A DNA stretch of 36,797 nucleotides from Bdellovibrionales bacterium (lineage in GTDB: Bacteria > Bdellovibrionota > Bdellovibrionia > Bdellovibrionales > UBA1609): NCBI GenBank assembly GCA_028819545.1, contig JAPPLG010000015.1, positions 1-36,797 of the forward strand, read 5' to 3'. Of the stretch, positions 23,728 through 33,777 are shown in pieces. The position numbers and the translations under genes were made by a program. The notes under the pieces were generated by a model, which was not told where the DNA came from, ran no database searches, and worked only from the letters and a program-made list of their open reading frames with translations. Within the stretch, counting starts at the first letter, position 1, and every line of letters starts with the position of its first letter.

Positions 23728-25119
23728 CTACACGCTTCCTGTTTCAACATTCGTGGGATACTTTCCTGTAAAACAAGCTCGACAATAACCTTTATTTTCC
23801 GGATCCACCGCCTTAAGCAGATTTTCAACAGACAAAAACTCTAAAGAATCCACTTTTAAAAACTCTTTAATCTTATCTACACTTTTTGTAGAAGCAATGA
23901 GTTGCTCTTTTTCAGGAGTATCCACTCCATAATAACAAGGATCTGTCACAGGAGGAGAAGCAATTCGAAAGTGAATCTCTTGTGCTCCAGCAGAACGTAA
24001 AATTTTTACAATGGCTTTGGAAGTTGTCCCTCTAACTAAAGAATCATCCACCACCACTATAGACTTACCTTTAATTAAAGAGTGCTGAGGGTTTAATTTA
24101 ATACGCACCCGAAAGTTTCTAATGCTCGGACTGGGATGAATAAAAGTTCTCCCAATATAATGATTACGAATAATTCCCAATTCAAAAGGAATGCCGCTTT
24201 CTTCAGCATAACCCAAAGCCGCCGATACACCGCTGTCTGGTACAGGAATCACTAAATCGGCTGACACAGGTTTTTGCAGAGCCAAAGCCCGGCCCATGTT
24301 TTTCCGGCTCATATAAACACTGGAACCAAAGACATGACTGTCAGGACGGGCAAAATAAACGTGTTCAAAAATACAAGCCTTTCTATCTTCTTTCACATCC
24401 ATAAATTCAGAAGAAATACCGTCTTTGGAACAAACAAATATCTCACCCGGCGCTATTTCTCTGACATACTCTGCTCCCAATAAATCAAAAGCACAGGTTT
24501 CAGATGCGGCAATGTAAGCAGTCTGCCCGTTGTCTAACACTTTCTTCCCCAACACCAAAGGACGAAAACCCCTTGGATCACGAACAGCAATCAATTGATC
24601 CGAAGTCAATAATACCAAACTGTAAGCCCCCTCAATATGAGATAAAGCTTTTTTTAAAATTTTTAAAAAAGAAGATTTTTTATCAGAATATTTTTCAATT
24701 AAATGAACCAAACACTCTGTATCTCCTGTCCCCTTAAAAGCAAAACCTTCTTCAGTTAATTGTTTTTTCAGACTTAAAAAGTTTGTGAAATTTCCATTAT
24801 GAGCCAAACTTAGATCTTTATCATGAATCACAGCTGTTAATGGTTGAATACTTTGTGCATCCTGACTTTGCCCTCTTGTGGAATAACGAGTGTGGCCAAT
24901 AGCTGAAAACCCTTTAAGACGACTAAGGTTGGATTCATCAAAAACATCCCCAACCAAACCTAACCCTTTGTGCACATGACAGCGATCTGAATCAAAAGAG
25001 ACAATACCAGCCCCCTCTTGACCTCGATGTTGTTGAGCATACAAACCCAGGTAAGTTAATACACTGGACTCAGGATGATTCCAGATACCAAAGACAGCAC
25101 ACTTATCCTGAAGTTTCAT
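23728..25119 (-). CDS. purF: amidophosphoribosyltransferase
   Basis: The protein has 463 residues. It catalyses the first step of purine synthesis, moving the glutamine amide nitrogen to PRPP. The catalytic Cys is residue 7 after a six-residue leader (MKLQDK), so a short propeptide is probably removed to expose it. The glutaminase part has YAQQHRGQEGAG and HTRYSTRG. The PRPP loop VVVDDSLVRGTTS is at 355-367. Cys249, 395, 446 and 449 match the four ligands of the Fe-S cluster in the Bacillus-type enzyme. Its ATG overlaps the uvrA stop (ATGA), so it is coupled to uvrA. Confidence 0.96.
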   Translation of the reverse strand: MKLQDKCAVFGIWNHPESSVLTYLGLYAQQHRGQEGAGIVSFDSDRCHVHKGLGLVGDVFDESNLSRLKGFSAIGHTRYSTRGQSQDAQSIQPLTAVIHDKDLSLAHNGNFTNFLSLKKQLTEEGFAFKGTGDTECLVHLIEKYSDKKSSFLKILKKALSHIEGAYSLVLLTSDQLIAVRDPRGFRPLVLGKKVLDNGQTAYIAASETCAFDLLGAEYVREIAPGEIFVCSKDGISSEFMDVKEDRKACIFEHVYFARPDSHVFGSSVYMSRKNMGRALALQKPVSADLVIPVPDSGVSAALGYAEESGIPFELGIIRNHYIGRTFIHPSPSIRNFRVRIKLNPQHSLIKGKSIVVVDDSLVRGTTSKAIVKILRSAGAQEIHFRIASPPVTDPCYYGVDTPEKEQLIASTKSVDKIKEFLKVDSLEFLSVENLLKAVDPENKGYCRACFTGKYPTNVETGSV

Positions 25120-27620
25120 ATTTTCAAAGCCCTTTTAAGATACTTTCCTGTAAGATTGTTTTTTACACCAGCCACCTTTTCAGGTGATCCACATGTTAAA
25201 ATACGCCCTCCAAAGCGTCCTCCTCTGGGACCCAGATCTAAAATATAATCACAAGATTTAACCACATCCATATTATGTTCAATAACAACCACCGTATTCC
25301 CTTTATCCACTAAACGATTCAAAACATCCAGCAATTTTTTAATATCATCAAAATGAAGGCCTGTCGTCGGTTCATCCAAAATATAAAGGGTGTTTCCGCA
25401 ATTCCTCTTGGACAATTCACGGGTGAGTTTAATTCTCTGAGCCTCCCCTCCTGAAAGAGTCACAGAGGATTGTCCTAATGTCAGGTAAGAAAGCCCAACA
25501 TCATCCAAACTTTTCAAATGCCGGTAAATTTTAGGATGCTCTTTAAAAAAGAGTACAGCCTCACGAATGGTCATTTGTAATATATCTGCAATATTTTTAT
25601 CCTTATAAAAAATATTCAGAACATCTGTGGAATATCTTTTCCCCTGGCACATTTCACAAGGGATTACAGCATCCGACAAAAAATGCATCTCCTGTACAAT
25701 TTGTCCGGCCCCTTCACAATAATCACAACGACCCCCCTTTACATTAAAACTAAAGTGGGAGGGTGTATAGCCGCGCACTCTGGATTGAGGAAGCAAAGCC
25801 ATAAATTGTCGAATGAGCGACATAACTCCCACATATGTGGCAGGCACTGATCTTGAAGTTCTCCCAATGGGTTTTTGATCCACTAAAATAACTTTCTCAA
25901 TAGATTCACAGCCTAAAACTTTTTCAAACGGCAAAGGTTGAAGAAAATGATCTTTATAAATCTTTTTCAACAAAGCTTTATAAAGAGTATCAACAATCAA
26001 AGAACTTTTACCGCTCCCAGAAACTCCTGTGACACAAATAAAAGCTTTAAGAGGAAGTTTCAAATGTACATTCTTTAAATTATTTCCTTTTGCCCCAATC
26101 ACCTCCAACCAAGTTTGAAATTTTTTTCTTCTTTGTAGAGGAGTGATAATCTTTTTTCTCCCGGAAAGATAATCTCCTGTTAAGCTCTTCTTATTTTTTA
26201 CAATATCCCTTAAAGCCCCTTGAGCCACCAAACGCCCCCCTCTCCTGCCTGCTCCAGGGCCGATATCCACAATATGATCGGCAGTGCGAATTGTGGTTTC
26301 ATCATGCTCCACAATTAAAACTGTATTATCCCGATCTTTGATCTTTTGTATTAATTCCAAAAACACATTACCATCTGCAGGGTGAAGGCCAATACTGGGT
26401 TCATCCAGAATGTACAGCACCCCCCGCAAAACAGAAGAAATTTGAGAGGCTAAACGAATTCTTTGAGCTTCCCCCCCTGACAACGTTCGAGTGGCCCGAC
26501 TCAAACTTAAATAAGAGACACCCACTTTTTTTAAAACATCCAGGTCATAAAGAATTTTTTGAATAATATTTTGTGCAATGACTTTATATTTAGATGCAAA
26601 TTTAAGTTTTTTCAAAAAATTCTCCAACTCCTCCAAATCCATGGAAGAAAGCTCTTGAATATTTTTATTCTTGATCACAACAGACAAGGCTTCCGGACGT
26701 AGTCTTTGACCCTCACAAACAGAACAAATTTTAGAAAAAAATATTTCTTCTTCATCTTCATCATAACCCAAACCATTGCACTTCGGACAAGCTCCCTTTG
26801 GAGAGTTAAAACTAAAGAGTTTAGGCTCCACTTCCAAAGCTGAAAAAAAACAAACAGGACATGAGGCATTCAATGAATAAGTTTTAGTGGAATGAGGCTT
26901 ATCCATTTCAATAGATACAAAACCCTCTGACAGTTCAGCAGATAACTCCACACTTTTTAATAAACGATCATAATATTTTTTTTCTGTAAACATTTGGTCC
27001 ACTAAAATTTCAATATGATGAGCTTTATTCTTAGAAAGTTTTTTAACCTGATCCAAGTTTTTAATCTGACCATCCACTCTGGCCCGAACAAAACCCATTT
27101 TCATATGTTTCTGAGCAATATCCTGCATAAAACCTTTTTTCCCTCGGACAACAGGAGAAAAGACTTTGAATGACAACTTTTTTTTCTCTTTCAATACACT
27201 CTTCACCACATTTACAGCAGAAGTCGCCGTAAGAGGTACACGATGAACAGGGCAAATAGGAGTGCCCAATTTTGCATATAAAAGACGTAAATAATCGTAC
27301 ACTTCTGTCACTGTCCCTATAGTGGAACGTGGATTTGAACTAATAGTCTTTTGATCAATAGCCACAACAGGGGAAAGTCCAAAAATAGAATCGACATCCG
27401 GAGGTTTTAATTTTTCCATAAAATAACGGGCATAAGAGGAAAGACTCTCAATATAGCGCCTTTGCCCTTCAGCATAAACAGTGTCGAAAGCCAAACTGGA
27501 TTTACCGCTTCCGCTCAATCCGGTTAAAACTGTAACTTTATTTCTTGGAATAAAAACATTAATAGATTTTAAATTATGCTCTCTGGCTCCTCGAATCCAA
27601 ATACCTTCTGTTGCTTTCAC
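25116..27620 (-). CDS. uvrA: excinuclease ABC subunit UvrA, short form lacking the insertion domain
   Basis: The protein has 834 residues, about 100 fewer than the usual 940. UvrA finds bulky DNA lesions and loads UvrB. Both ATPase halves are intact: Walker A GLSGSGKSS (34-42) and GVSGSGKSS (532-540), signatures LSGGEAQRI (380 and 722) and Walker B ILDEPSIGL (405) and ILDEPTTGL (747). The UvrB-binding region (about 120-250) and the second zinc module (Cys632, 635, 655, 658) are present. In the first half the zinc Cys254/257/278/281 lead after only 17 residues to CSVCEGQRLRPE (299-310), where normal UvrA has about 120, so the insertion domain is missing. The gene starts 20 bases after folE2 and overlaps purF by four. 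Confidence 0.95.
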   Translation of the reverse strand: MKATEGIWIRGAREHNLKSINVFIPRNKVTVLTGLSGSGKSSLAFDTVYAEGQRRYIESLSSYARYFMEKLKPPDVDSIFGLSPVVAIDQKTISSNPRSTIGTVTEVYDYLRLLYAKLGTPICPVHRVPLTATSAVNVVKSVLKEKKKLSFKVFSPVVRGKKGFMQDIAQKHMKMGFVRARVDGQIKNLDQVKKLSKNKAHHIEILVDQMFTEKKYYDRLLKSVELSAELSEGFVSIEMDKPHSTKTYSLNASCPVCFFSALEVEPKLFSFNSPKGACPKCNGLGYDEDEEEIFFSKICSVCEGQRLRPEALSVVIKNKNIQELSSMDLEELENFLKKLKFASKYKVIAQNIIQKILYDLDVLKKVGVSYLSLSRATRTLSGGEAQRIRLASQISSVLRGVLYILDEPSIGLHPADGNVFLELIQKIKDRDNTVLIVEHDETTIRTADHIVDIGPGAGRRGGRLVAQGALRDIVKNKKSLTGDYLSGRKKIITPLQRRKKFQTWLEVIGAKGNNLKNVHLKLPLKAFICVTGVSGSGKSSLIVDTLYKALLKKIYKDHFLQPLPFEKVLGCESIEKVILVDQKPIGRTSRSVPATYVGVMSLIRQFMALLPQSRVRGYTPSHFSFNVKGGRCDYCEGAGQIVQEMHFLSDAVIPCEMCQGKRYSTDVLNIFYKDKNIADILQMTIREAVLFFKEHPKIYRHLKSLDDVGLSYLTLGQSSVTLSGGEAQRIKLTRELSKRNCGNTLYILDEPTTGLHFDDIKKLLDVLNRLVDKGNTVVVIEHNMDVVKSCDYILDLGPRGGRFGGRILTCGSPEKVAGVKNNLTGKYLKRALKI

Positions 27621-27639
27621 TCTTCTCTCACTTAAAAAA

Positions 27640-28509
27640 TTATTTCCAATTTTTCATTGTTCTGGCCACAGTATTAAAAGGATGAAGACTTTCAAAATGC
27701 CCTATCTCCACGTGATAAGCTGTAATCCACTCTTGCTTTTCCAAATAATGTTTGATTCTTCGAATGGCATCTTCTGAATACATCAAGTTTTGACTATTCA
27801 AATGAGCAAACTGTTTCTCATCTTCCCTTTTCACCGCCACTTGAACGGATGTCGCCAAAACCTCTTCCACATCTGTAATAACAGAACTCAGATAGTTTTC
27901 ATCCTGCTTTGTTTTAATCTGAATATTGGCCTGACTTCTTTGTGCATGAGCTGTACCTGCAATAGATTGTTCTTTTCCAAGCCAATTGAGTATTTGATCC
28001 GCATTTGGCGCATCTTTCTTAAATTGATCTTTCACCAGCTCTCTGGCCAAAGCCGCAGAACAAGGGCAAGTGGAAGAATAAAGAAGCTCCACACCGCTGA
28101 TGAAATCTCCTTGAGTGTTCATCTCATAAAAACAAGGATAAACACGAAATCCCGTTCGTGAACTGACTAGAGATTTTTGCCTCACTATACTTTTCCATTG
28201 GATTTTTAAATGTCCGGATAAACAGTGATCTTCCTGCACATCCACAATTTTTTTTAACAGAGTTCTCATTGTCTTTGGACTCAACACTTCATTTTCAGAA
28301 AACTCATGAAGTGTATGATAAATTCTCGACATATGGATTCCTCTTTGATGAGGGTCATCCAATGACACTACAGCTTCGATCACAGCTAAAACAGACTGTA
28401 CTTCACCTTCCCACTGAATTTTCAGAGGTATTTCTATATCCTTTAAACCCACCTGTTCTAATGGAAAAGGATGGGTTGAGGGTTCTTTAGAGACATCCAC
28501 ATCAGGCAT
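27640..28509 (-). CDS. folE2: GTP cyclohydrolase IB
   Basis: The protein has 289 residues. It converts GTP to dihydroneopterin triphosphate for folate and, through queuosine-type pathways, modified bases; the IB (FolE2) type can use metals other than zinc. Family blocks: LDDPHQRGIHMSRIY (50-64), SSTCPCSAALAREL (145-158, metal-binding Cys), TAHAQRSQANI (186-196) and YHVEIGHFESLHPFN near the end. The ATG is the first of the frame. It is the first gene of the folE2-uvrA-purF-ldcA-mpl run; the gap to uvrA is 19 bases. Confidence 0.95.
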   Translation of the reverse strand: MPDVDVSKEPSTHPFPLEQVGLKDIEIPLKIQWEGEVQSVLAVIEAVVSLDDPHQRGIHMSRIYHTLHEFSENEVLSPKTMRTLLKKIVDVQEDHCLSGHLKIQWKSIVRQKSLVSSRTGFRVYPCFYEMNTQGDFISGVELLYSSTCPCSAALARELVKDQFKKDAPNADQILNWLGKEQSIAGTAHAQRSQANIQIKTKQDENYLSSVITDVEEVLATSVQVAVKREDEKQFAHLNSQNLMYSEDAIRRIKHYLEKQEWITAYHVEIGHFESLHPFNTVARTMKNWK

Positions 28510-28549
28510 TCTGAAGATCAGATCACAGATTCAAGACCCTAGTCAAATA

Positions 28550-29482
28550 CTAGTTTTTTGTAATTTCCACCTGTAAAGGAGCTGTAGAGGATTTCAAATG
28601 CAAATCTCTTTGAGGAAAGGCAATAACAATATTATTTTGCCTGAATAATTCATTAATTTTAAATCGGATTTCACTTTGAATCTTTTTCATATCCATAACA
28701 GTAGCGATTTTAGCCCAAAAATAGAGGTCAAATACAATGGAATTATCACCAAAATCAGAAATTAAAATAACAGGCTTGGGATCTTTTTTAACTTTTTCAT
28801 TCTCACCTGCCGCCTGCGCCAGTAATTCTTTCACTTTTTCAATGGGGGAACCATAAATCACACCCACCTGAACATCAGACCGAATCACTTCATCTGAAAG
28901 TGTCCAATTCAATACAGATTTGCTGAGAAAATAGTTATTCGGAATAATAATATGTTTATTATCCACTGTATAAATGCGAGTGGCTCTGGCGCCGATATAT
29001 TCCACATGCCCCCGTACAACATCTTTTTGATCTAAAAGCTCTACAACATCTCCGGTACGAATAGGATGTTCCAGCATAATCACCAAACCGCTTAAAAAAT
29101 CATAAATAATATTTTGAGCACCAAGACCCAAACCCACAGCAAAAGCACCACCCACAATGGTGAAAGCTGTTAAAGGGATATTCAAAAGCTTTAACACAAA
29201 CAAAATCAGGAAAATCATCATGATGTAGAAAGCATAGGTCTTGGCACTATGACGAAAAGCCGGCTCCACATCAAAATGAGTTAAAATTCTTCGATCCACC
29301 TGATTGGATAACGCACGAATCAGCCTGTAACCGATAAAAAATGCAGTCAAACTGATAATAACCCGCCCTAAGGTAATAGGGGTTTTGTCCACAATAGAAA
29401 AGAGTTCGTAACTAAAAGCTACACTAAGCCAGTCATAGGCTTGGCCAAAGAAAGTTTCAATTTGAAGCATAAACTTTTTCAT
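28550..29482 (-). CDS. mscS: small-conductance mechanosensitive channel
   Basis: The protein has 310 residues. Three membrane segments (about 36-58, 84-102, 106-150) are followed by the cytoplasmic vestibule. The pore helix GGAFAVGLGLGAQNIIYDFLSGL carries the Gly/Ala packing pattern of MscS, and the beta domain EHPIRTGDVVEL, ATRIYTVDNKHIIIPN follows. It releases solutes from the cytoplasm on osmotic downshock. It lies 40 bases upstream of folE2 on the same strand and may be co-transcribed with it, though it has no functional link to that operon. Confidence 0.94.
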   Translation of the reverse strand: MKKFMLQIETFFGQAYDWLSVAFSYELFSIVDKTPITLGRVIISLTAFFIGYRLIRALSNQVDRRILTHFDVEPAFRHSAKTYAFYIMMIFLILFVLKLLNIPLTAFTIVGGAFAVGLGLGAQNIIYDFLSGLVIMLEHPIRTGDVVELLDQKDVVRGHVEYIGARATRIYTVDNKHIIIPNNYFLSKSVLNWTLSDEVIRSDVQVGVIYGSPIEKVKELLAQAAGENEKVKKDPKPVILISDFGDNSIVFDLYFWAKIATVMDMKKIQSEIRFKINELFRQNNIVIAFPQRDLHLKSSTAPLQVEITKN

Positions 29483-29647
29483 GATCTTTTGATATTATTA
29501 TACTAATTTCTTTCTTTTTAGATTATTTTTTATATAGCTTAGTCTTTAGTCTATGCTACAATTATTAATAGTCTTACTTTAGGAGAAAAAGTAAAACATT
29601 TATTTTCAAATCAACATTGTGTTCAAATATTAGTCAGGAGGATTTAT

Positions 29648-30454
29648 TTGAAATTAAATAAAAGAGGTTTTTCCTTAGTAGAAGTTTTAAGCGCTACAGC
29701 TTTAATTGCTGTTCTATCTGTATTTTCTGTCACTCAATACAATAAACATAAAACAAAGTCTTACACAAAAGAAGCAAAACTGCAATTGGGACACCTGCAC
29801 CGCATGGAGGCCGCTTACCATATGGAACATAATACATTTACATTTGAAGTAAGTGGTAATTTGTTTCCAAAAGGCACTATTTTATATAATGTTGGCTTTG
29901 CTCATGCGGCAATGGACTTGAAAGTCAACCCATGTCGTACAGGTGATTCAGCTATTGTAAATAATTACTATGAGCTTTGCGGAGATGACTTAACTACAGG
30001 CCGTCCGGAATGCGGCTTTAGAAGTAAAAAAGGAAATGTCCCCAGCCTCACCAGCGCATATTTACATCTTAGGTCCATGCACTACCATAAACCCAACCAC
30101 AACTGCAGAGATAACAATTCACCTCCACCTGATTGGGCAGATGTCAGCGCCTCATGTACAATATCTATTATTTCAAGTTTATCCACTGCAGAACTTCAAA
30201 AAGTACGCGAAGAAAGCGCTCTTGGAGCTATTGCAGATAAAAACTATCACAAATATATAGCTTATGCTGTTGGAGATATTTTAGATCCACTTACTTTTAG
30301 CACAACAGACCTTAACAAACTGGATGTTTGGAGAATCAATGGGAATGGATTTTTAGAACACTGTAATGACCCTATGGATGACAACACTTCAAATACATGC
30401 CACACCCCTGCTATGGGAAAAACTGAAGGTGATCCTAATGCATACTGCAGTTAA
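29648..30454 (+). CDS. type IV pilin-like/pseudopilin protein
   Basis: The protein has 268 residues. A short basic leader ends in KRG, followed by FSLVEVLSATALIAVLSVFS: the prepilin-peptidase site Gly|Phe with Glu at +5 and a hydrophobic assembly helix. The C-terminal part is unusual, with eleven or so cysteines and Asn/Asp-rich stretches (PCRTGDS, GRPECGF, CNDPMDDNTSNTC), so it is probably disulfide-stabilised outside the cell. Start TTG is preceded by CAGGAGGA five bases upstream. It is the only gene on this strand here and converges on cpaF with one base between stop codons. Role in a pilus or secretion pseudopilus is inferred. Confidence 0.85.
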   Translation: MKLNKRGFSLVEVLSATALIAVLSVFSVTQYNKHKTKSYTKEAKLQLGHLHRMEAAYHMEHNTFTFEVSGNLFPKGTILYNVGFAHAAMDLKVNPCRTGDSAIVNNYYELCGDDLTTGRPECGFRSKKGNVPSLTSAYLHLRSMHYHKPNHNCRDNNSPPPDWADVSASCTISIISSLSTAELQKVREESALGAIADKNYHKYIAYAVGDILDPLTFSTTDLNKLDVWRINGNGFLEHCNDPMDDNTSNTCHTPAMGKTEGDPNAYCS

Positions 30455-30455
30455 T

Positions 30456-31565
30456 TTAAGAAGCTTTTTTCTTTAAAAATTTTTGTCTGGAAAAAGGCAG
30501 TTTATGATCTTCAATCTCTGCCATAAACGAAGGAACATGGCCTGTGGCTGTAGCAATTCCTGAAAAACCTCCATCTTCCTGTCTGATCAGACGATCCAAA
30601 TGATAAATATCTTTGACTATATATTGGTCTCTTTCATCTTTACCCAAAACTTCTGAAATGGAAGCAATTCTTCGAACACCGTCCTGATAGCGGGAAGTTT
30701 GAATCACAATATCCACTGCAGAACTAATTTGCTGAATCAAAGCTTTTTCACTCAACTGAGAATCTGCACCCTGAGCCAGGGCCTGAAGTCTGACCATGGC
30801 CGCTTTAGGGGTATTGGCATGTAAAGTTCCAAAACAACCCTTGTGCCCTGTATTCATGGCCTGCACCAAGTCCAAAGCTTCACTGCCTCGAACCTCTCCA
30901 ATAATAATCCTGTCCGGTCTTAAACGAAGACTGCTTTTTACTAACTCCTCAATAGTCACTGCGGACAAACCTTCATCCGGATTGGCCATTCGGGTTTCAA
31001 AAAATACGATATGCTCATATTCAATTTGAAGTTCACTTGAATCTTCAATCACAATCAACCTTTGCCCTTTAGGGATACGGTTACAAATCATACTGAGCAA
31101 AGTTGTTTTTCCTGAGCCTGTACCTCCGCTGACAATAATATTTTTTCCAAGTTTTACACAAATATCTATAAACTGAGCCATCTCCACAGACATGGAGCCA
31201 TATCTGATAAAATCCTGAAAAGTAAATTGTGTTTTGGAAAATTTACGAATAGCCATAGTTGTACCTTTTCTGGCACAAGGAGGAATCACCACATGAATAC
31301 GATAACCATTGGGCAGTCTGGCATCAAGACGTGGATTTTCATCCCCAATTTGTCTGCCCACACTTTGAGCAATATTATTGGCCACTGCTCTTAAAGAGTC
31401 TTCATCCTGGAATTTATGAGAGACTTTTTCGATTTTACCCGCTCTTTCAACCCAGATTTCATTAAAAGAATTCACCATGACTTCCGTCACAGACTCATCT
31501 TTCAGTAAATCCCAAATAGGGGAAAGAAAGTTCTTAATTGCTGATTCAAAAACCGATCCATCCAT
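30456..31565 (-). CDS. cpaF: CpaF/TadA-family secretion ATPase
   Basis: The protein has 369 residues. It is a hexameric ATPase that powers Flp/Tad-type pilus assembly or type II/IV-like secretion. The N-terminal domain (VTEVMVNSFNEIWVER, DARLPNGYRIHVVIPP) is followed by the core: Walker A SGGTGSGKTTL (146-156), Asp box IVIEDSSELQ, Walker B RIIIGEVRGSEALDL (219-233) and His box GCFGTLHANTP (243-253). All catalytic parts are present. No other tad genes are in the window, so its pilus partners must be elsewhere. A GDENPRLDAR motif is typical of the CpaF branch. Confidence 0.93.
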   Translation of the reverse strand: MDGSVFESAIKNFLSPIWDLLKDESVTEVMVNSFNEIWVERAGKIEKVSHKFQDEDSLRAVANNIAQSVGRQIGDENPRLDARLPNGYRIHVVIPPCARKGTTMAIRKFSKTQFTFQDFIRYGSMSVEMAQFIDICVKLGKNIIVSGGTGSGKTTLLSMICNRIPKGQRLIVIEDSSELQIEYEHIVFFETRMANPDEGLSAVTIEELVKSSLRLRPDRIIIGEVRGSEALDLVQAMNTGHKGCFGTLHANTPKAAMVRLQALAQGADSQLSEKALIQQISSAVDIVIQTSRYQDGVRRIASISEVLGKDERDQYIVKDIYHLDRLIRQEDGGFSGIATATGHVPSFMAEIEDHKLPFSRQKFLKKKAS

Positions 31566-31604
31566 AGCCTTATAAGGATCGGAATTTTACTGCATTTTCA
31601 TAAA

Positions 31605-33611
31605 TTAAAGCAGAGGGGCAATCACCAAAGCCACAATAGACATCAGCTTAATTAAAATGTTCATCGCAGGCCCGGTGGTATCTTTGAAGGGATCTCCAAC
31701 AGTATCTCCAATCACTGCCGCTTGATGAACAGCGCTTCCTTTTCCTAAAGCAGGATCATCTACACTCTCTACATATTTTTTAGCATTATCCCAAGCACCA
31801 CCGGCATTCGCCATCAAAAGAGCCAAAGCCACACCTGTAATTAAAGCGCCCACTAAAGTTCCCGCCAAAGCCGTGGCATTTAAACCAAAACCAATTAACA
31901 CAGGAGAAACTACAGCTAACACACCAGGAAAAATCATTTCTTTTAAAGAAGCCTTCGCCGCAATATCCACACAACGACGGGTATCCGGAACAGCTGTACC
32001 TTCCATTAAACCCGTAATCTCTTTAAATTGTCTTCGAATTTCTTCCACCATTTTTTCAGCTGTTTTACCCACAGAATTCATCGTCAAACTAGCCGCAAAA
32101 AGTACAATAGCTGAACCTAAAAACAAACCTACAACCACATAGGGATCCGTAATATCCATACTCACAGAACTGGAAACAGCCTGTTTAAAAGCCACAAACA
32201 AAGCCAAAGCAGTAAGAGCCGCAGAGCCAATGGCAAAGCCCTTGCCGATAGCCGCCGTTGTATTTCCTACAGAGTCCAACTGATCTGTGATTTTTCGAAC
32301 TGAAGGCCCCAAGCCTGACATTTCCACAATACCTCCGGCATTGTCTGCCACAGGCCCGTAAGCATCAATGGTCATGGTTAAACCCACTGTGGCCAGCATA
32401 CCCACAGCCGCCATGGCAATCCCATAAAGACCGGCAAACTGATATGAAGTTAAAATAGTGGCAACAATAAATAACAAAGGAGCAAAGCAGGATTCCAAAC
32501 CTACAGCAATTCCTGAAATAATATTGGTGGCAGGCCCTGTTTTGGAGGCTTTAACAATTTTAAAAATAGGTTTTGAGGAAGTATAGTATTCCGTGATTTT
32601 ACCAATAAGGAGACCTGCAATATGTCCTACAAAAATTGCGACATAAATTTTCCAGCCCATTTCCATTGTAGAAAATAGTAAAACACCGGTAATAACCAAA
32701 AATAAAATAGCCCCTACAATTTGAGAGAAAAATAAAGCTGTTGCAGGAGACAGTGATTTAAATAAATTCACGCTGAACAATCCCAGGAAAGAAGCCGCAA
32801 GCCCCGCCACACAAATAAAAAGAGGAAGTAAAATCAATAACTCTGAGGTTGCTGATTCACCAAAATACACTTGAATGCCTCCCATAGTCGCGGCAATAGC
32901 CATAGACGCCACCATAGCCCCGACATAAGATTCAAAAATATCCGCACCCATGCCTGCAACATCACCCACATTATCTCCAACATTGTCTGCAATCACACCC
33001 GGGTTTCTGGGGTCATCTTCCGGAATACCGGCTTCCACTTTACCGACAAGGTCCGAGCCGACATCTGCCGCCTTGGTGAAAATACCTCCGCCTACACGTG
33101 CAAAAAGAGCAATAGATGAAGCTCCCATGGAAAAACCTGAAATGACGGAAACAGAAGATAAAGAAAACCACTCAAACACATAGTGAATTAACCCCAAACC
33201 CAACAGTCCAAGACTAGCCACACTCAAGCCCATCACAGAACCGCTGTCAAAAGCCACCTGCAAGGCTTTTGCGATACCTGTTTGAGCCGCCTCGGCTGTT
33301 CGAACATTTCCTTTGACTGCCGCTTTCATTCCAATAAACCCGGCTAAAGCAGAACAAATAGCTCCTAAAATAAAAGCAGACATCATCATCCAGCTCATAA
33401 ACATCCACAACAAAATCGCTACAACAAGAATAAAGAAAGAAAGTCTGAAATACTGAGCCCGCATAAAAGCCATAGCTCCCAAATGAATTTGAGAGGCAAT
33501 AGCCTGCATTTTTTCGTTACCGGCAGAATATTTTGAAAGCTGATAATAACTAAAGAGGGCATAAAGTAAACCTGCAAAACCCACTAAAGGAACAATAACA
33601 CTATAGTCCAT
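31605..33611 (-). CDS. hppA: membrane-bound pyrophosphatase, K+-dependent type
   Basis: The protein has 668 residues and about 16 membrane helices. It couples PPi hydrolysis to H+ and/or Na+ pumping. The substrate site [34 protein letters not shown] (182-216) and the later DNAGGIVEM and [12 protein letters not shown] are intact. The stretch [14 protein letters not shown] has Ala where K+-independent enzymes have Lys, pointing to the K+-dependent group, and [11 protein letters not shown] also fits that group; whether it moves Na+ or H+ cannot be read here. Start ATG follows AGAGG. A weak TTGAAG-N17-TAAAAA promoter is visible upstream. Confidence 0.95.
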   Translation of the reverse strand: MDYSVIVPLVGFAGLLYALFSYYQLSKYSAGNEKMQAIASQIHLGAMAFMRAQYFRLSFFILVVAILLWMFMSWMMMSAFILGAICSALAGFIGMKAAVKGNVRTAEAAQTGIAKALQVAFDSGSVMGLSVASLGLLGLGLIHYVFEWFSLSSVSVISGFSMGASSIALFARVGGGIFTKAADVGSDLVGKVEAGIPEDDPRNPGVIADNVGDNVGDVAGMGADIFESYVGAMVASMAIAATMGGIQVYFGESATSELLILLPLFICVAGLAASFLGLFSVNLFKSLSPATALFFSQIVGAILFLVITGVLLFSTMEMGWKIYVAIFVGHIAGLLIGKITEYYTSSKPIFKIVKASKTGPATNIISGIAVGLESCFAPLLFIVATILTSYQFAGLYGIAMAAVGMLATVGLTMTIDAYGPVADNAGGIVEMSGLGPSVRKITDQLDSVGNTTAAIGKGFAIGSAALTALALFVAFKQAVSSSVSMDITDPYVVVGLFLGSAIVLFAASLTMNSVGKTAEKMVEEIRRQFKEITGLMEGTAVPDTRRCVDIAAKASLKEMIFPGVLAVVSPVLIGFGLNATALAGTLVGALITGVALALLMANAGGAWDNAKKYVESVDDPALGKGSAVHQAAVIGDTVGDPFKDTTGPAMNILIKLMSIVALVIAPLL

Positions 33612-33777
33612 AGAACACCTCTAATTTGTAAAAATGAATAAAAGTTTTTAACTTGGTTTGCCTGAATCTTCAAGGGAATTTCTTTTAAAAAAAGAAACAA
33701 AAAGCCTGGATTCTCTTTGTAACAGGGTTTCACTATTGTATTTTGATAAAAGCTATATCTGAAAGGCTTTATATCAA

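Noticed and set aside
22833-23828. Long form of ldcA starting inside purF
   Set aside because: The first 34 residues read a shadow frame of purF; the family N-terminus begins at the ATG at 23726.
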